From: Dermacoccus abyssi
GTDB lineage: Bacteria; Actinomycetota; Actinomycetes; Actinomycetales; Dermatophilaceae
Strand: one strand, 5' to 3'
Assembly: GCF_034541975.1 (NCBI RefSeq)
Contig: NZ_JAVYJM010000001.1
Length of the DNA: 64,000 nt
Positions within the stretch are counted from its first letter, which is position 1. The number at the start of each line of letters is the position of its first letter. Of the stretch, positions 49,723-59,463 are shown in pieces. A program made the position numbers and the translations under genes. The notes below the pieces were generated by a model. It saw only the letters and a list, made by a program, of their open reading frames with translations, was not told the origin of the DNA and searched no databases.

Positions 49723-52700
49723 GTGAGACGCTTCGCCGCGCGGGTCAGCCCGTACGCGCTCACGACCGGCGGGCTCGTTCTCTTCCTCGCGATCATCGCA
49801 TTCGGCAACTCGCTCGGTCACTTCCACACCGACATCAAGCCAGAGGTCTACCTCGCGCCGTGGACGATGGTCGAGCGCTACCTCTCGTCGTGGACGAGCT
49901 CTCCCTACCTCGGGTCGGCCAACTTCAACGTCGGCCTCGTCCCCGTGCTGCTCCTGCTGTCGGCGCTGCGCGGGCTCGGTCTGTCACCGGAGTGGACCTT
50001 CAAGGTCTTCCACTTCGCTCTCTGGCTCGTCGCTGCGTGGGGAGCGAACCGTCTCGTGCGGGCAGCCACCGTCCGCGCGACGAAGTGGGTCGGCCTGTTC
50101 GCGGGCGTCTTCTACCTCGCCAACCCCTACACGATCGCCGCCGGAAACACGCTCGCAATCGCTCTGCCGATGGCGTTGTTGCCCTGGATGCTCCTGGCCT
50201 ACTTGAGGGGTCTGCAGCAGCCGCGCAGCTGGGCCTGGCCGGCCGCGTTCGGCCTTGCGTTCTTCGCGATGAGCGGCATGAACGTGGCCGTCGTGCCGCT
50301 GTACCAGCTGCTCGCGCTCGTGCCGATCGCCGCCGTCGCGCTGTGGCACCGTCGCGCTACGTGGCGTCAGGTGCTCGCCGTGACAGCCAAGTGCGGCCTC
50401 TTCGTCGTCGCCGTCTCGGTCTACTGGCTCGTGCCCGCCATCGCAGCGCTTGGCACAGGCGCGCAGATCGTCGACATGTCCGAGACGCTCACCGGTATTC
50501 ACAAGGTGTCGTCCTTCACCGAGGTGCTGCGCGGCCTCGGTCTGTGGCCGCTCTACGGCCACAGTGACACGGGTCCGTGGGTGCCTCAGAACGCCACCTA
50601 CATCACGAGCCCGGTCGTCATCGTCCTCACCGCGCTGTGGCCGACGCTTGCGCTCAGCTCCCTCGCTTTTGCGCGAACTGCTCTTCGCCGCACTCTCGTG
50701 TTGCTCGCCGCCCTGGCTGCCGTCGTCATGGTCGGGCTGTTCCCGGGCGAGGGACGCGCCCAGAGCCCCGTCGGGTGGGTGCTGGAGAAGGTGCTCGGCC
50801 TCGGCCCGCTCGCCGCGTTCCGCACGACGAACAAGATCGGAGCGCTTCTCGCGCTGGCCTTCGCGCTGGCGCTGGCTTTCGGCGCGGTGCAACTCGTGCG
50901 CCTCGTCCAACGACGCAGCGCGCTCGCCCCCGTGGCCGGTTCGTTGGCCACGGTTCTCGTGGCCGGTTGGATCCTGCCGGCCCTGTCCAACGGGCTCTAC
51001 ATCTCCGAGATGGACGTGCCGAACTACTGGCGCGAGGCGGCCAAGACGGCCGACGGGGGAGACCCGAACGCGCGTACCCTCATGCTTCCCGGCCAGACCA
51101 GGCCGACCTATCGCTGGACCGTTCAACGGCCGGACGACCTCACGAACTCGCTTCTCAAGCGCGAGGCCGTGCTGCCCGAGACGACGCCGAACGCGAGTGC
51201 ACCCGGCGCCAACCTCCTCGCGGCCGTGGACGACACGGTGCAGTCGGATCGCTCGAACGGCGACATCGCCTCGACGTTCGCGCGTTACCTCGGGGCCGAC
51301 AACGTGCTCGTGCGTCACGACACCGTCTGGGAGAACGACGGCGGTGCGCGGCCAGCGGCCATGTCGCGCCTCATCGACGGCGACAGCGGTCTGTACGGCG
51401 TCGCGAACTTCGGACGTCCCGGTCAGAACGTCCTGTCGCCCACGAACCAGCCCGAGAGCATGGACGAGGCCCTGCTCACGCCGGTTCAGCTCTACGGGGT
51501 CAAGGACTCCCGACGTGCGGTCCGGGCCCAGAGCCTCGCGGGCCAGATGATCGTCGCCGGCGACGGCTGGGCGTTCCCCCAGCTCGCCTCCGCCGGCCTG
51601 CTTCGCTCGAGCCCCACCGTGCGCTACGCGCAGGACCTCGACGAGACGAGCCTCAAGGCCGCGCTCAAGGACGGCGCACGCCTCGCGCAAACCGACACGA
51701 ACGCCCGCCGCAACACCATCCCTCAGCGCCTCACCGCCGGCCAGGGCTCGCTCCTTGCCGCGAACGAGGCGCTGAAGAACAGCCGCACACTGGGCACCGA
51801 TCCGAAGAACCAGACCGTCCTGGAACGTTCCGGGGCGCACGTCACCGCGAGCTCGGCCGGTGGAACGTTCTTCGACCTGCCCTTCGCCGCCGCCGAGAAC
51901 GCTTTCGACGGTGACGATGCGACGTCGTGGCGGTTCGGTGACTTCCAGCGAGCCGCAGGCCAGAGCCTGAACGTGAAGCTCGACAAGCCCGCCCGCCTCG
52001 GTGACGTGTCGGTCGCTCAGGCCGATCTCGGTCCCGTCAAGATTGATCGCGCCACCCTCATCGCAGGCGGCAAGTCTGTCTCCGTGCGCGTGCCAGACAC
52101 CGGCCGTGCCACGTTCCGCATGGGCGGCGTGAACGCCGAGTCCGTCCGCCTGCGGATCGACTCGACCCGCGGCGACGGCTACAACCTCGTCGGTGTTTCC
52201 GAAGTGGGGCTACCCGGGGCGAAGGCAGAGCGTGCGGCGCGCACGCCGTCGACTCTGAAGGACCTGTACGATAGCCTCGACGCCGAGGGCCGCACGGCCT
52301 TCGAGAAGGCACCGCTCGACATCCTCTTCCAGCGCGTGCAGAACTCGTCCTCCCCGAACGACGACTCCGAGACCTCGCTCAACCGCATCTTCACGATGCC
52401 CGACGCCCGTCGCTACGACGCCTCCGCCACGGTGCGCCTCGCGAAGGCCGACCAGGAGCGCTTCTACGACCGCAGCGCGGGCTACAGCGATGCCGTCACG
52501 GCGTCGTCGTCGGAGTTCTGGTTCAACCGCCCCGAGTACCGTGCGTCCCAGGCGGCCGACGACAACGACAAGACGGCCTGGGTTCCCGGTGGCGCAAGCC
52601 CGAAGGGTGCCTGGTGGCAGATGCGCGGGCCCGAGCGCGAGATCAGCTCTGTCTCCGTCACCCAGGCCCCCGGTGAGGGCGGTGCATCACGCACCCAATG

Positions 52701-54009
52701 GGCGACGCGGGCCACGGTCAGCGTCGACGGCCGCGTCGTCGGCTCCGGAGCTCTCAAGCCGAACGGCACGGCGTCGATCGACATCACGGCGACGCGGGGC
52801 AAGGTCGTGCGGGTGCAGCTCGACGCCTCGAGCGGCCCGCGTAACGGCGCCCCGGCGAAGTTCACGTCGATCGACACGAAACAAGCGCTGCGCAAGGCTC
52901 CTCTCGGTGCGTTCGACGAGCCTGGTAAGAACCGGTGCTTCGCCGTCTCGACGATCAACGGTACGGCGCTGCCGATGCGTCTGTCGGGCGACCGTGTGGC
53001 CGGGCCCAAGGACGCCGGCACCCGCTGGACGGCGTGCAACCCGGTTGTCCTCAAGGCCCGCGAACAGCACGTCGAGCCGGTGCGCGACTTCGTCGTCGAC
53101 TCGCTCGTGCTGCGCGACACCGTGTCGGAGAAGGCGGGGGCCGGCGTCTCGCCTGCCCCGGTCGACTTCGCCGTGACGAAGAACTCGCCGAGCGTGAAGT
53201 CCGTGCGCGTGGCGAAGAGCTCCACGCCGAAGGCCGTCGTGCTGGGTCAGAGCTATGACCAGCGCTGGAGCGCCACGCTGGGCGACAAGGATCTGGGACG
53301 CCCCGTCCTGCTCGACGGCTACTCCTCCGGGTGGGTTCTGCCGGCCGGCGCCGAGGGCACCGTCGAGATGCGCTTCACGCCTCAGCGTTACGCCAACTGG
53401 GCCATCCTCTTCTCGCTTGCGGCACTGTTGCTCGCGGCAGCGCTCGTGGTGCGTGCGTGGCTGACGGGTGCGCTTGTCGGTGGTCGAGACGAGAGCGCCG
53501 ACGAGGACCTGACGGCTCATCGCGCGCACCGGTCCGCGACACAGGAGCGGATGACCGGTGGCGGCGGGTCCCCGGGTCGCTCGGGTCGTCAGGTCCTGCT
53601 CCAAGCCGGCTTCGTCGTGGCCGCCGCGCTCGCTGTGGGGCTTCCGGGACTCGTGGCGGGTCTCGCCGTCGTGGCGGGCCTGCGCTGGGGACGCGTGACA
53701 TCACGGGCACTGGTCGTCACCGGCGCTGCCCTGGTGTTCGTGGCGATTCTCCTGTTCCTCGTCCTCAGCCCCGACCTCGGCGAGGTGAGCGCGGATGCGA
53801 TCTCGGCGAGCCTGTGGCCGCATCGCGTTGCCGGCGCCGGTTTCGTCGTCGCCATCGCAGGCCTCCTGCGCCGTGAAGGCCTGGCCGGGGGATCCCGCGG
53901 TGCCGCAACGGCCGAGCCGGCCGCTGACGCCACCGACTCCGCCGATCGCACCGAGGACGAGGGACGCACGCGCGACAGCGACAGCGACGGAGGATCCGAG
54001 GATGAGTGA
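49723..54009 (+). CDS. AftD-like (DUF3367) GT-C glycosyltransferase with carbohydrate-binding domains
   Basis: A 1428-residue membrane glycosyltransferase. The N-terminal ~430 residues hold about a dozen helices; the first extracytoplasmic loop has HTDIKPEVYLAPW, with the Asp expected of a GT-C active site. A large extracytoplasmic region follows with two discoidin-like (F5/8C) domains, starting near residue 706 (VTASSAGG, DGDDATSWRF) and near 923 (VTASSSEF, DNDKTAWVPG). Four more helices lie after residue ~1224, then an acidic tail. Size and layout match AftD/DUF3367 proteins. GTG 49723 has GGAGG 8 nt upstream. Overlaps the GT2 gene by 8 nt. Confidence 0.82.
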   Translation: MRRFAARVSPYALTTGGLVLFLAIIAFGNSLGHFHTDIKPEVYLAPWTMVERYLSSWTSSPYLGSANFNVGLVPVLLLLSALRGLGLSPEWTFKVFHFALWLVAAWGANRLVRAATVRATKWVGLFAGVFYLANPYTIAAGNTLAIALPMALLPWMLLAYLRGLQQPRSWAWPAAFGLAFFAMSGMNVAVVPLYQLLALVPIAAVALWHRRATWRQVLAVTAKCGLFVVAVSVYWLVPAIAALGTGAQIVDMSETLTGIHKVSSFTEVLRGLGLWPLYGHSDTGPWVPQNATYITSPVVIVLTALWPTLALSSLAFARTALRRTLVLLAALAAVVMVGLFPGEGRAQSPVGWVLEKVLGLGPLAAFRTTNKIGALLALAFALALAFGAVQLVRLVQRRSALAPVAGSLATVLVAGWILPALSNGLYISEMDVPNYWREAAKTADGGDPNARTLMLPGQTRPTYRWTVQRPDDLTNSLLKREAVLPETTPNASAPGANLLAAVDDTVQSDRSNGDIASTFARYLGADNVLVRHDTVWENDGGARPAAMSRLIDGDSGLYGVANFGRPGQNVLSPTNQPESMDEALLTPVQLYGVKDSRRAVRAQSLAGQMIVAGDGWAFPQLASAGLLRSSPTVRYAQDLDETSLKAALKDGARLAQTDTNARRNTIPQRLTAGQGSLLAANEALKNSRTLGTDPKNQTVLERSGAHVTASSAGGTFFDLPFAAAENAFDGDDATSWRFGDFQRAAGQSLNVKLDKPARLGDVSVAQADLGPVKIDRATLIAGGKSVSVRVPDTGRATFRMGGVNAESVRLRIDSTRGDGYNLVGVSEVGLPGAKAERAARTPSTLKDLYDSLDAEGRTAFEKAPLDILFQRVQNSSSPNDDSETSLNRIFTMPDARRYDASATVRLAKADQERFYDRSAGYSDAVTASSSEFWFNRPEYRASQAADDNDKTAWVPGGASPKGAWWQMRGPEREISSVSVTQAPGEGGASRTQWATRATVSVDGRVVGSGALKPNGTASIDITATRGKVVRVQLDASSGPRNGAPAKFTSIDTKQALRKAPLGAFDEPGKNRCFAVSTINGTALPMRLSGDRVAGPKDAGTRWTACNPVVLKAREQHVEPVRDFVVDSLVLRDTVSEKAGAGVSPAPVDFAVTKNSPSVKSVRVAKSSTPKAVVLGQSYDQRWSATLGDKDLGRPVLLDGYSSGWVLPAGAEGTVEMRFTPQRYANWAILFSLAALLLAAALVVRAWLTGALVGGRDESADEDLTAHRAHRSATQERMTGGGGSPGRSGRQVLLQAGFVVAAALAVGLPGLVAGLAVVAGLRWGRVTSRALVVTGAALVFVAILLFLVLSPDLGEVSADAISASLWPHRVAGAGFVVAIAGLLRREGLAGGSRGAATAEPAADATDSADRTEDEGRTRDSDSDGGSEDE

Positions 54010-54889
54010 CAGCCACGTGAGCGCAGGGACGCCTGCCGGGCGCGATGTGGAGGGCGGTGTTGCGCGCGCGGTGAGCGTCATCGTGCCGACGCGCAACAAC
54101 GAGCGCACGATCGAGGCGACGCTCGCGTCCGTCGTTGCGCAGACCGAGCCGAACGTGACGCTCATCGTCGTCGACAACGCGAGTAACGACGCGACGCCCG
54201 AGATCGCCCAGCGGTACACCGACGTCTACCTCGAGGCGGGCCCCGAGCGTTCCGCCCAGCGCAACCGCGGCATCCAGGCTGCCGAGACGCCGTGGATCGT
54301 GTGGCTCGACAGCGACATGATCCTGCCGCCGCGTGCTCTCGAAGTCGCCCTCGACACGGCCGAGCAAACAGGCGCGGCCGGCGTCGCCCTGCCCGAGCGC
54401 ACGATCGGCACGGGGTTCTGGACAGCCTGCCGGGCCCTCGAGCGTGAGTGCTACCTCGACCAGCCGTGGCTGCACAACCCACGCCTGCTGCGCCGTGAGT
54501 TCATGGTCGGCGACGGCGAGTTCCACCTCGCGATGTCCGGACCGGAGGACGCCGACCTTCGCATGAAAATGCGCCGTGCGGGACACCGCATCGAACTCGC
54601 TCCCATCGTCATCGACCACGACGAGGGTCACCTCACCCTGCGCGACGTCTTCGACAAGCGGCGCTACTACGGCCGAAGCATCCCGGCCCTCGAAGCCGAG
54701 CACGACGGCGCCGTCAGCGACCAAGGGCGTGCGGTGCTCGGCGCGTACTGGAGCCACCGCGGCGACCTGGCCCGACGCCCCCTGCACGCCGCGGGCATGG
54801 TCGCGATGCGTGCGATGGAAGCGGTCGGCTACGGCTACGGCGCCTGGACCGCGCGCCGTGAGGCGGCCTCCGGAGGACAGACGTCGTGA
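54002..54889 (+). CDS. Family 2 glycosyltransferase
   Basis: A 295-residue GT-A fold glycosyltransferase. It has SVIVPTRNNERTIEATLASV at the nucleotide-binding start, the metal-binding DxD as VWLDSDMIL, and the acceptor-side GPEDADLRMKMRRAGH. No membrane anchor is evident, so it acts at the inner face, adding sugars to a lipid carrier. ATG 54002 lies after GGAGG and inside the end of the AftD-like gene; the GTG of the next gene overlaps its stop. This tight packing makes 49723-57781 one operon. Confidence 0.88.
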   Translation: MSDSHVSAGTPAGRDVEGGVARAVSVIVPTRNNERTIEATLASVVAQTEPNVTLIVVDNASNDATPEIAQRYTDVYLEAGPERSAQRNRGIQAAETPWIVWLDSDMILPPRALEVALDTAEQTGAAGVALPERTIGTGFWTACRALERECYLDQPWLHNPRLLRREFMVGDGEFHLAMSGPEDADLRMKMRRAGHRIELAPIVIDHDEGHLTLRDVFDKRRYYGRSIPALEAEHDGAVSDQGRAVLGAYWSHRGDLARRPLHAAGMVAMRAMEAVGYGYGAWTARREAASGGQTS

Positions 54890-55977
54890 CCGACGGCGAC
54901 GCGCCGCGCCGGCGTGAACTGCTGTGGCTCTCGCTGCCCGATCAGCGTCCCCGCCGTGAGCTCTACTGGATGTCTCGCATGCCCGACACCCACGTCACAG
55001 CGCTGGCCGCCGACGAGCCGGTGGGGGAGATGAGCTGGGTACCGACGACCTACCGCCGCCCGGTGAAGCGCTTCATCGAGGCCGGCGCTTTCGCTTGGGC
55101 CGAGAACCTCGACGACGAACTCGCGCGCGCTCGCCCCGACTGGGCGGTCAGCCTCGAGCTGTGTTCGCTCGTCACCGGGCAACTTTCCCGGCGCCGCCGA
55201 TCCGGAGGCTTCAAGCAGGCCGTCGTGACGTGGGAGAACATGCCGCGTCAGCCCCTGTACGCCCTGCCGCCGTACCGCCAGGCCGTCGAATCCGCACGCA
55301 GCGCCGACCTCGTGCTCTGCATGGTCGACGCCGCCCTCGATCACCTTGACCTCAACGGCTTCGACCTCGAGCGGGCGCGCGTCGTCAAGCCCGGTGTCGA
55401 CACGGAACTGTTCTCCCCGGCAGCCGAACTCACCGACCGCCCGCGCGTTGTCTTCACTTCGCCGCTGGCGCCGAACAAGGGCATCGACACCGTGCTCGAC
55501 GCGATGTCTCATGTGCGCCGACACCTGCCGGAGGCGCAGCTCGTCGTGGCCGGACGCGGCCCGTTGCTTCCGCTCGTCGAGGAAGCCGCCCGTCGCATGC
55601 CGGATTCGGTCGTCCTCGCGGGCTCGCTCGATGCGTCGGGGGTGGCCGACCTCCTGCGCTCGGCTCGGGTGTTCACGACGGCACCCCGCCCGACGTGGAA
55701 GTGGACCGAGCAACTCGGTCTTGCCTACCTCGAGGCGCAGGCGTGCGGCCTTCCCGTCGTCACGACAGCCTGTGGTACGAACGACGAGGCGGTGCGGCCG
55801 CCGAACCTGGTCGTCGAGGACGACGCCGCAGCACTGGCCGACGGGCTCCTGCACTTCCTCGAGGACGACAACGCTGCCCGCGAGACGGGCCGAGCCAACC
55901 GCGAACGGATGGTCGCGGAGCACGACATTGTGACGCAGACCCGTCGCCTCGGCGAGGCGTTCACCGAGTTCGAGTGA
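54886..55977 (+). CDS. Family 4 glycosyltransferase
   Basis: A 363-residue GT-B fold retaining glycosyltransferase. The C-terminal half has VVFTSPLAPNKGIDTVLDAM, LVVAGRGPLLP, a TWKWTEQLGLAYLEAQACG block corresponding to the usual Glu-x7-Glu donor motif (EQLGLAYLE) and PVVTTACGTNDE. Donor and acceptor unknown. GTG 54886 overlaps the GT2 stop by 4 nt. Genes of this type next to GT2 and GT-C enzymes indicate stepwise assembly of one glycan. Confidence 0.88.
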   Translation: MTDGDAPRRRELLWLSLPDQRPRRELYWMSRMPDTHVTALAADEPVGEMSWVPTTYRRPVKRFIEAGAFAWAENLDDELARARPDWAVSLELCSLVTGQLSRRRRSGGFKQAVVTWENMPRQPLYALPPYRQAVESARSADLVLCMVDAALDHLDLNGFDLERARVVKPGVDTELFSPAAELTDRPRVVFTSPLAPNKGIDTVLDAMSHVRRHLPEAQLVVAGRGPLLPLVEEAARRMPDSVVLAGSLDASGVADLLRSARVFTTAPRPTWKWTEQLGLAYLEAQACGLPVVTTACGTNDEAVRPPNLVVEDDAAALADGLLHFLEDDNAARETGRANRERMVAEHDIVTQTRRLGEAFTEFE

Positions 55978-55984
55978 GGCCCGC

Positions 55985-57781
55985 GTGAGCGTCAGGGGCG
56001 AGGGGGCGCGGTCGAGCGCAGTCTCATGGGTCGCGCGCCACGCCGGTCTGCTGACGGCGAGTGTGGTGGCCCTCCTCGTGCTGTCGCCGGCGCTGTGGCG
56101 GCCCGGCTTCCTTCTCCACTACGACATGGTGTTCGTGCCCGACCTGCCGCTGTCGGCGGGCACGCTCGGGATGGACGGCGGGGTTCCCCGTGCGGTTCCG
56201 AATGACACCGTCGTCGCGCTGCTCGACCTCGTGCTGCCCGGCTGGATCACCCACCGGCTCATCCTCGTCGGAGCGTTCCTCGCCGTCGGTGCGGGCGTCG
56301 ATCGCTGGCGACGCGGCGTCGTCACCACTGTCGTCGCAACGGTCGCCGCGACGTGGAGCCCGTGGGTGGCCGAGCGTCTCGCCATCGGTCACTGGGGCTA
56401 CCTCTGGGGGTACGCAGCGCTCGTGTGGGCCGTCGTCGGTGCACTCGAAGTCCGCGCAGCGCGGAGCGACGGCGACGGCACGTGCCATCACCGGGCCGTG
56501 ACAAGCATCGCGGTGGGCCTGGGCATGAGCGCCCTGTCGGGCTCGACGGGTGCCGTGCTCGTCGCCATCGCGTTGGTCGTCCTCCTCCTTGCGCCCGGCC
56601 CAGGTCGGCCCCGCGCGGGAAGCATCGCCGTCGGAGCAGCCGCGTGGCTCCTGCTCAACGCCGCGTGGTGGTTCCCCTTCCTCACGAGCTCGTCATCGTC
56701 CGCGGCCGACGCCACCGGCGTTCGGGCCTTTGCCGCCGGAGCCGACACGCCGCTGGGCGTTCTCGGGTCACTCCTCGGGGGCGGCGGAATCTGGCACGAG
56801 CCGTCGTGGTTCCCCGAGCGCCACACCGTGGTCTTCGCTGTTCTCGCCGCTGCGCTCGTCGTCGTCGGCTTCGTGACGCTCCTGAGGCACCTGCCGGCGC
56901 TGCGCTGGGGGATCGGGGCGCTCGGAATCCTCGCGCTCGTCCTGTCGAGCCTCGGAAGCTTCGCCGTCACGGCGCCACTGCTTGTGTGGTTCGTCGAGAC
57001 CGTTCCCGGCGGCGGGCTGCTGCGCGACGGACAGAAGTTCGTCGCGTTGCTCGTCGTGCCCGCAGCGCTCGGGTGGGGCGTGCTCGCGGCACGTGTCGTG
57101 TCACGCGCTCGAGGAACCGCGCTCGCCCCGGTCGCGCTCGTCACGGCCGCCGTGCTGCCGGTCGTTCTTCTGCCGGGGCTTGCGTTCGCCCGCGGTGGCC
57201 AATGGATCTCGTCGAGCTATCCGAACGAGTACGGAGCTGTCGCGCAGCGGTTGTCTGCGTCGTCGGACGCGGCCGCCGTCCTGCCGTGGCGCCTGTACCG
57301 GCAGTACGGCTGGAACGGCGACATCACCGTGCTCGACCCGTGGCAGCGCCTGTCGTCCTCTCCGGTGCTCGTCAACGACGACCTGCCACTGCGTGACAGC
57401 ACGGTACGAGGTGAGAGTGCGGCCGCCGACCGGGTGTCGAGGGCCCTCGCGAGCGGGGACGCGGCGCAGGTCAAGGCTGCGCTGAGCAGGGCCGGCGTGC
57501 GCTACGTCGTCGTCGAGAAGTCCCAACCCGGGGCCGACGACGACATTCGGACGCTCACCCCGATCGGCTCCGTCGTGCACTCGGGACGAGACCTGACGCT
57601 CTACGACATCGGCCGTCCCAGCGGCCACGACGGCCCGCAGAGCCTGGGGAACGCGCCCTGGTGGGGCGCGACGGGCCTGGCTCTCGCGGGGGTCACCCTG
57701 GCTGCGGGTACGGCGTGGCTCGTGCGGCGCAGGCAGTTCGAACGCGGCGCGGAACGACACGCTTCGGGTACCAGTCAGTAG
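55985..57781 (+). CDS. Polytopic GT-C-like membrane protein
   Basis: A 598-residue membrane protein with about 12 hydrophobic segments and a short C-terminal extracytoplasmic domain. Early after TM1 is the loop FLLHYDMVFVPDLPLS, with Asp residues where GT-C enzymes hold their catalytic acid. No characterised family is recognised. Mycobacterial Rv0226c, near aftD, is a possible counterpart from memory, not from comparison. GTG 55985 lies 7 nt after the GT4 stop; AGGCCC precedes it, a weak SD. Last gene of the operon. Confidence 0.65.
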   Translation: MSVRGEGARSSAVSWVARHAGLLTASVVALLVLSPALWRPGFLLHYDMVFVPDLPLSAGTLGMDGGVPRAVPNDTVVALLDLVLPGWITHRLILVGAFLAVGAGVDRWRRGVVTTVVATVAATWSPWVAERLAIGHWGYLWGYAALVWAVVGALEVRAARSDGDGTCHHRAVTSIAVGLGMSALSGSTGAVLVAIALVVLLLAPGPGRPRAGSIAVGAAAWLLLNAAWWFPFLTSSSSSAADATGVRAFAAGADTPLGVLGSLLGGGGIWHEPSWFPERHTVVFAVLAAALVVVGFVTLLRHLPALRWGIGALGILALVLSSLGSFAVTAPLLVWFVETVPGGGLLRDGQKFVALLVVPAALGWGVLAARVVSRARGTALAPVALVTAAVLPVVLLPGLAFARGGQWISSSYPNEYGAVAQRLSASSDAAAVLPWRLYRQYGWNGDITVLDPWQRLSSSPVLVNDDLPLRDSTVRGESAAADRVSRALASGDAAQVKAALSRAGVRYVVVEKSQPGADDDIRTLTPIGSVVHSGRDLTLYDIGRPSGHDGPQSLGNAPWWGATGLALAGVTLAAGTAWLVRRRQFERGAERHASGTSQ

Positions 57782-57810
57782 TTCGCCTGCGCAGAACGTC
57801 ACATTCGGGC

Positions 57811-57816
57811 TACACT
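57811..57816 (+). promoter_or_regulatory. Candidate -10 hexamer for the small membrane protein
   Basis: TACACT lies 76 nt before ATG 57892; a GAAAGG SD follows in the leader. No clear -35. Confidence 0.4.
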
Positions 57817-57891
57817 CGATGAAAATGCGTCGTACGGGCGACGCGTCTCACCCGCGAAGTGAGAGCTGGACACAGCGAAAGGCGGTTCACC

Positions 57892-58044
57892 ATGAGCGCG
57901 TCCACGAACAAGGCGGCGTACAACGTCGGCGGTGCCATCGTCGGCATCCTTCTCGCCCTTCTGGCGATCTTCGGTCTCATCCAGACCCAGGGCAACCAGG
58001 AGCAGTCGCAGAAGTACCAGTCCAAGATCAGCTACGACGGCTGA
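57892..58044 (+). CDS. Small single-TM protein, 50 residues
   Basis: A short protein with one transmembrane helix (about 12-31, GGAIVGILLALLAIFGLIQ) and a polar, Gln-rich C-terminus (QGNQEQSQKYQ). GAAAGG (57877-57882) lies 9 nt before ATG 57892; an in-frame GTG/ATG at 57859 lacks an SD. It has its own candidate promoter and two strong hairpins downstream, so it looks like a genuine, independently transcribed gene. Function unknown; possibly a helper of the surrounding membrane glycosyltransferases. Confidence 0.65.
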   Translation: MSASTNKAAYNVGGAIVGILLALLAIFGLIQTQGNQEQSQKYQSKISYDG

Positions 58045-58047
58045 TCC

Positions 58048-58067
58048 GTTCGGCCGCACGGCCGAAC
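58048..58067 (+). terminator. Hairpin after the small membrane protein
   Basis: GTTCGGCC pairs with GGCCGAAC around GCAC, 4 nt after the stop. The stronger terminator follows immediately. Confidence 0.5.
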
Positions 58068-58069
58068 AT

Positions 58070-58107
58070 GCGCGAGGGCGAGGCATCGAAATGCCTCGCC
58101 CTCGCGC
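58070..58107. terminator. Strong hairpin terminator with CGAA tetraloop
   Basis: A perfect 17-bp stem, 58070-58086 against 58091-58107, closed by a CGAA tetraloop and followed by TGTTGTGT, the closest thing to a U tract in the window. It serves the small gene and probably also the convergent GT4 gene. Confidence 0.85.
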
Positions 58108-58164
58108 TGTTGTGTGTGGCCCGCACCGGCTGCCGTCGACGACCGGGGCACCGTGTGCCTGAGA

Positions 58165-59412
58165 TCAGGAGACGCTGACGACGTGTGGCCGCTCGTCCAA
58201 AGCGAACGCGTCGCGCTCGACGAGGGCACGCAGGCGCTCGACGTGCAGGGGAGTGTCCGGCGGCTGGGGCGCACGCGTCGCGCGCCCCAGGACGTTCTCG
58301 AGCGTGTGGTGCAAGTTCCGGCCGGCGCTGCTCCAGCTGAACGAGCGGGCGTAGCGGCGCGCATTGCGTCCGAGTTCCTCCCGGACATCCGCTCGTTCGA
58401 GGAGGACGCGCACGTCGTCGATGAGTTCGTCGGTCGTCGAGGCCAGAGCGCCGGTGCTCGCGTGCTGGATGGACTCACTGGGGCCACCGGCCTGGATGAA
58501 CGCCAGCGAGGGGGTGCCGTGCAGCCCGGCCTCCACGATCGTCAAGCCCCAGCCCTCCTTGTACGAGGGCATCATGACGAGCCACGACGAGGCGAGCAGC
58601 GTGTGCTTGGTCTCCTCGTCGACGAATCCGTGGAAACGGACGGCGTCCTCTACTCCGAGATCGCGGGCGTGCTGGGCGATGTTCTCCTGCCAGTACCCGG
58701 AACCGACGACGTTGAGCACGAGCCCGGGGAACTGGGGGCGCAGTCGTGCCACGGTGTCCACAGCGATCTCCACCTGTTTGTGCGGCACGAGGCGGCCCAG
58801 CACGGTGATGGACGGCTCGGACGTGCGAGGCACGTCCGCGTAGGAGTCGAGATCGCGCGGGTGGTCGTTGCCGCTGTAGACGAGGTCGATGCGTTCGGCG
58901 TCGACGCCGAGTTCCACGAGTTCGGCCCGCGTTGCCTTCGAGACGGTGACGTAGCGGCTCTTGCGGTAGACGAACGGCGCGGCCTTCGACTCGAGGAACC
59001 AGCCGAACCTCGCGAGGCGCTCACCGAAGATGCTCGACCACTGGTCGCGGTGCACGTGGTGGACGACGGCGACGACGGGGACGCGGGAGACGATGGGTGA
59101 CCAGAACGGCACGCCGTTCTGCACGTCGATGACGACGTCGTAATCGCGGGAGTGGCGCAGCAGGTGCCACAGCCCCGCCGCGTAGCAGGTGAAGCGGTTG
59201 CCGGCGCGCAGGACGCGGACATCACCGTGCATCGTGCGTCGGGCTGCGCCCGGGAAGCGGGCGGTGTGGATCGTCACCTCGTCCCCGAGAGCGCTCATCA
59301 CCTCGCTCGTGCGCTCGACGAACACCTCGGAGCCGCCGGCTTCGGGGTTCTCGCGGTCGCGCCACGACAGGTACAGCACCCGCATCGGGGCACCTGCGTG
59401 CTCGCCGTTCAT
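58165..59412 (-). CDS. Family 4 glycosyltransferase, Rv0225-like
   Basis: A 415-residue GT-B glycosyltransferase. The N-terminus has MRVLYLSWRDRENPEAGGSE, the acceptor domain has VVHHVHRDQW, and the donor domain has ITVLGRLVPHKQVEIAVDT, LNVVGSGYW and SYKEGWGLTIVEAGLHGTPS with the Glu-x7-Glu pair. ATG 59412 has GAGGAG upstream with suitable spacing; the longer frame to 59577 would cross the divergent promoter. Mycobacterial Rv0225, near the AftD gene, appears to be the closest described relative (recollection). Divergent from the methyltransferase operon. Confidence 0.87.
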   Translation of the reverse strand: MNGEHAGAPMRVLYLSWRDRENPEAGGSEVFVERTSEVMSALGDEVTIHTARFPGAARRTMHGDVRVLRAGNRFTCYAAGLWHLLRHSRDYDVVIDVQNGVPFWSPIVSRVPVVAVVHHVHRDQWSSIFGERLARFGWFLESKAAPFVYRKSRYVTVSKATRAELVELGVDAERIDLVYSGNDHPRDLDSYADVPRTSEPSITVLGRLVPHKQVEIAVDTVARLRPQFPGLVLNVVGSGYWQENIAQHARDLGVEDAVRFHGFVDEETKHTLLASSWLVMMPSYKEGWGLTIVEAGLHGTPSLAFIQAGGPSESIQHASTGALASTTDELIDDVRVLLERADVREELGRNARRYARSFSWSSAGRNLHHTLENVLGRATRAPQPPDTPLHVERLRALVERDAFALDERPHVVSVS

Positions 59413-59463
59413 CCCTGCTCGTCTCCTCGTGCCATTCGTCCGCGACCGTTTCTGGTCGCCCGT

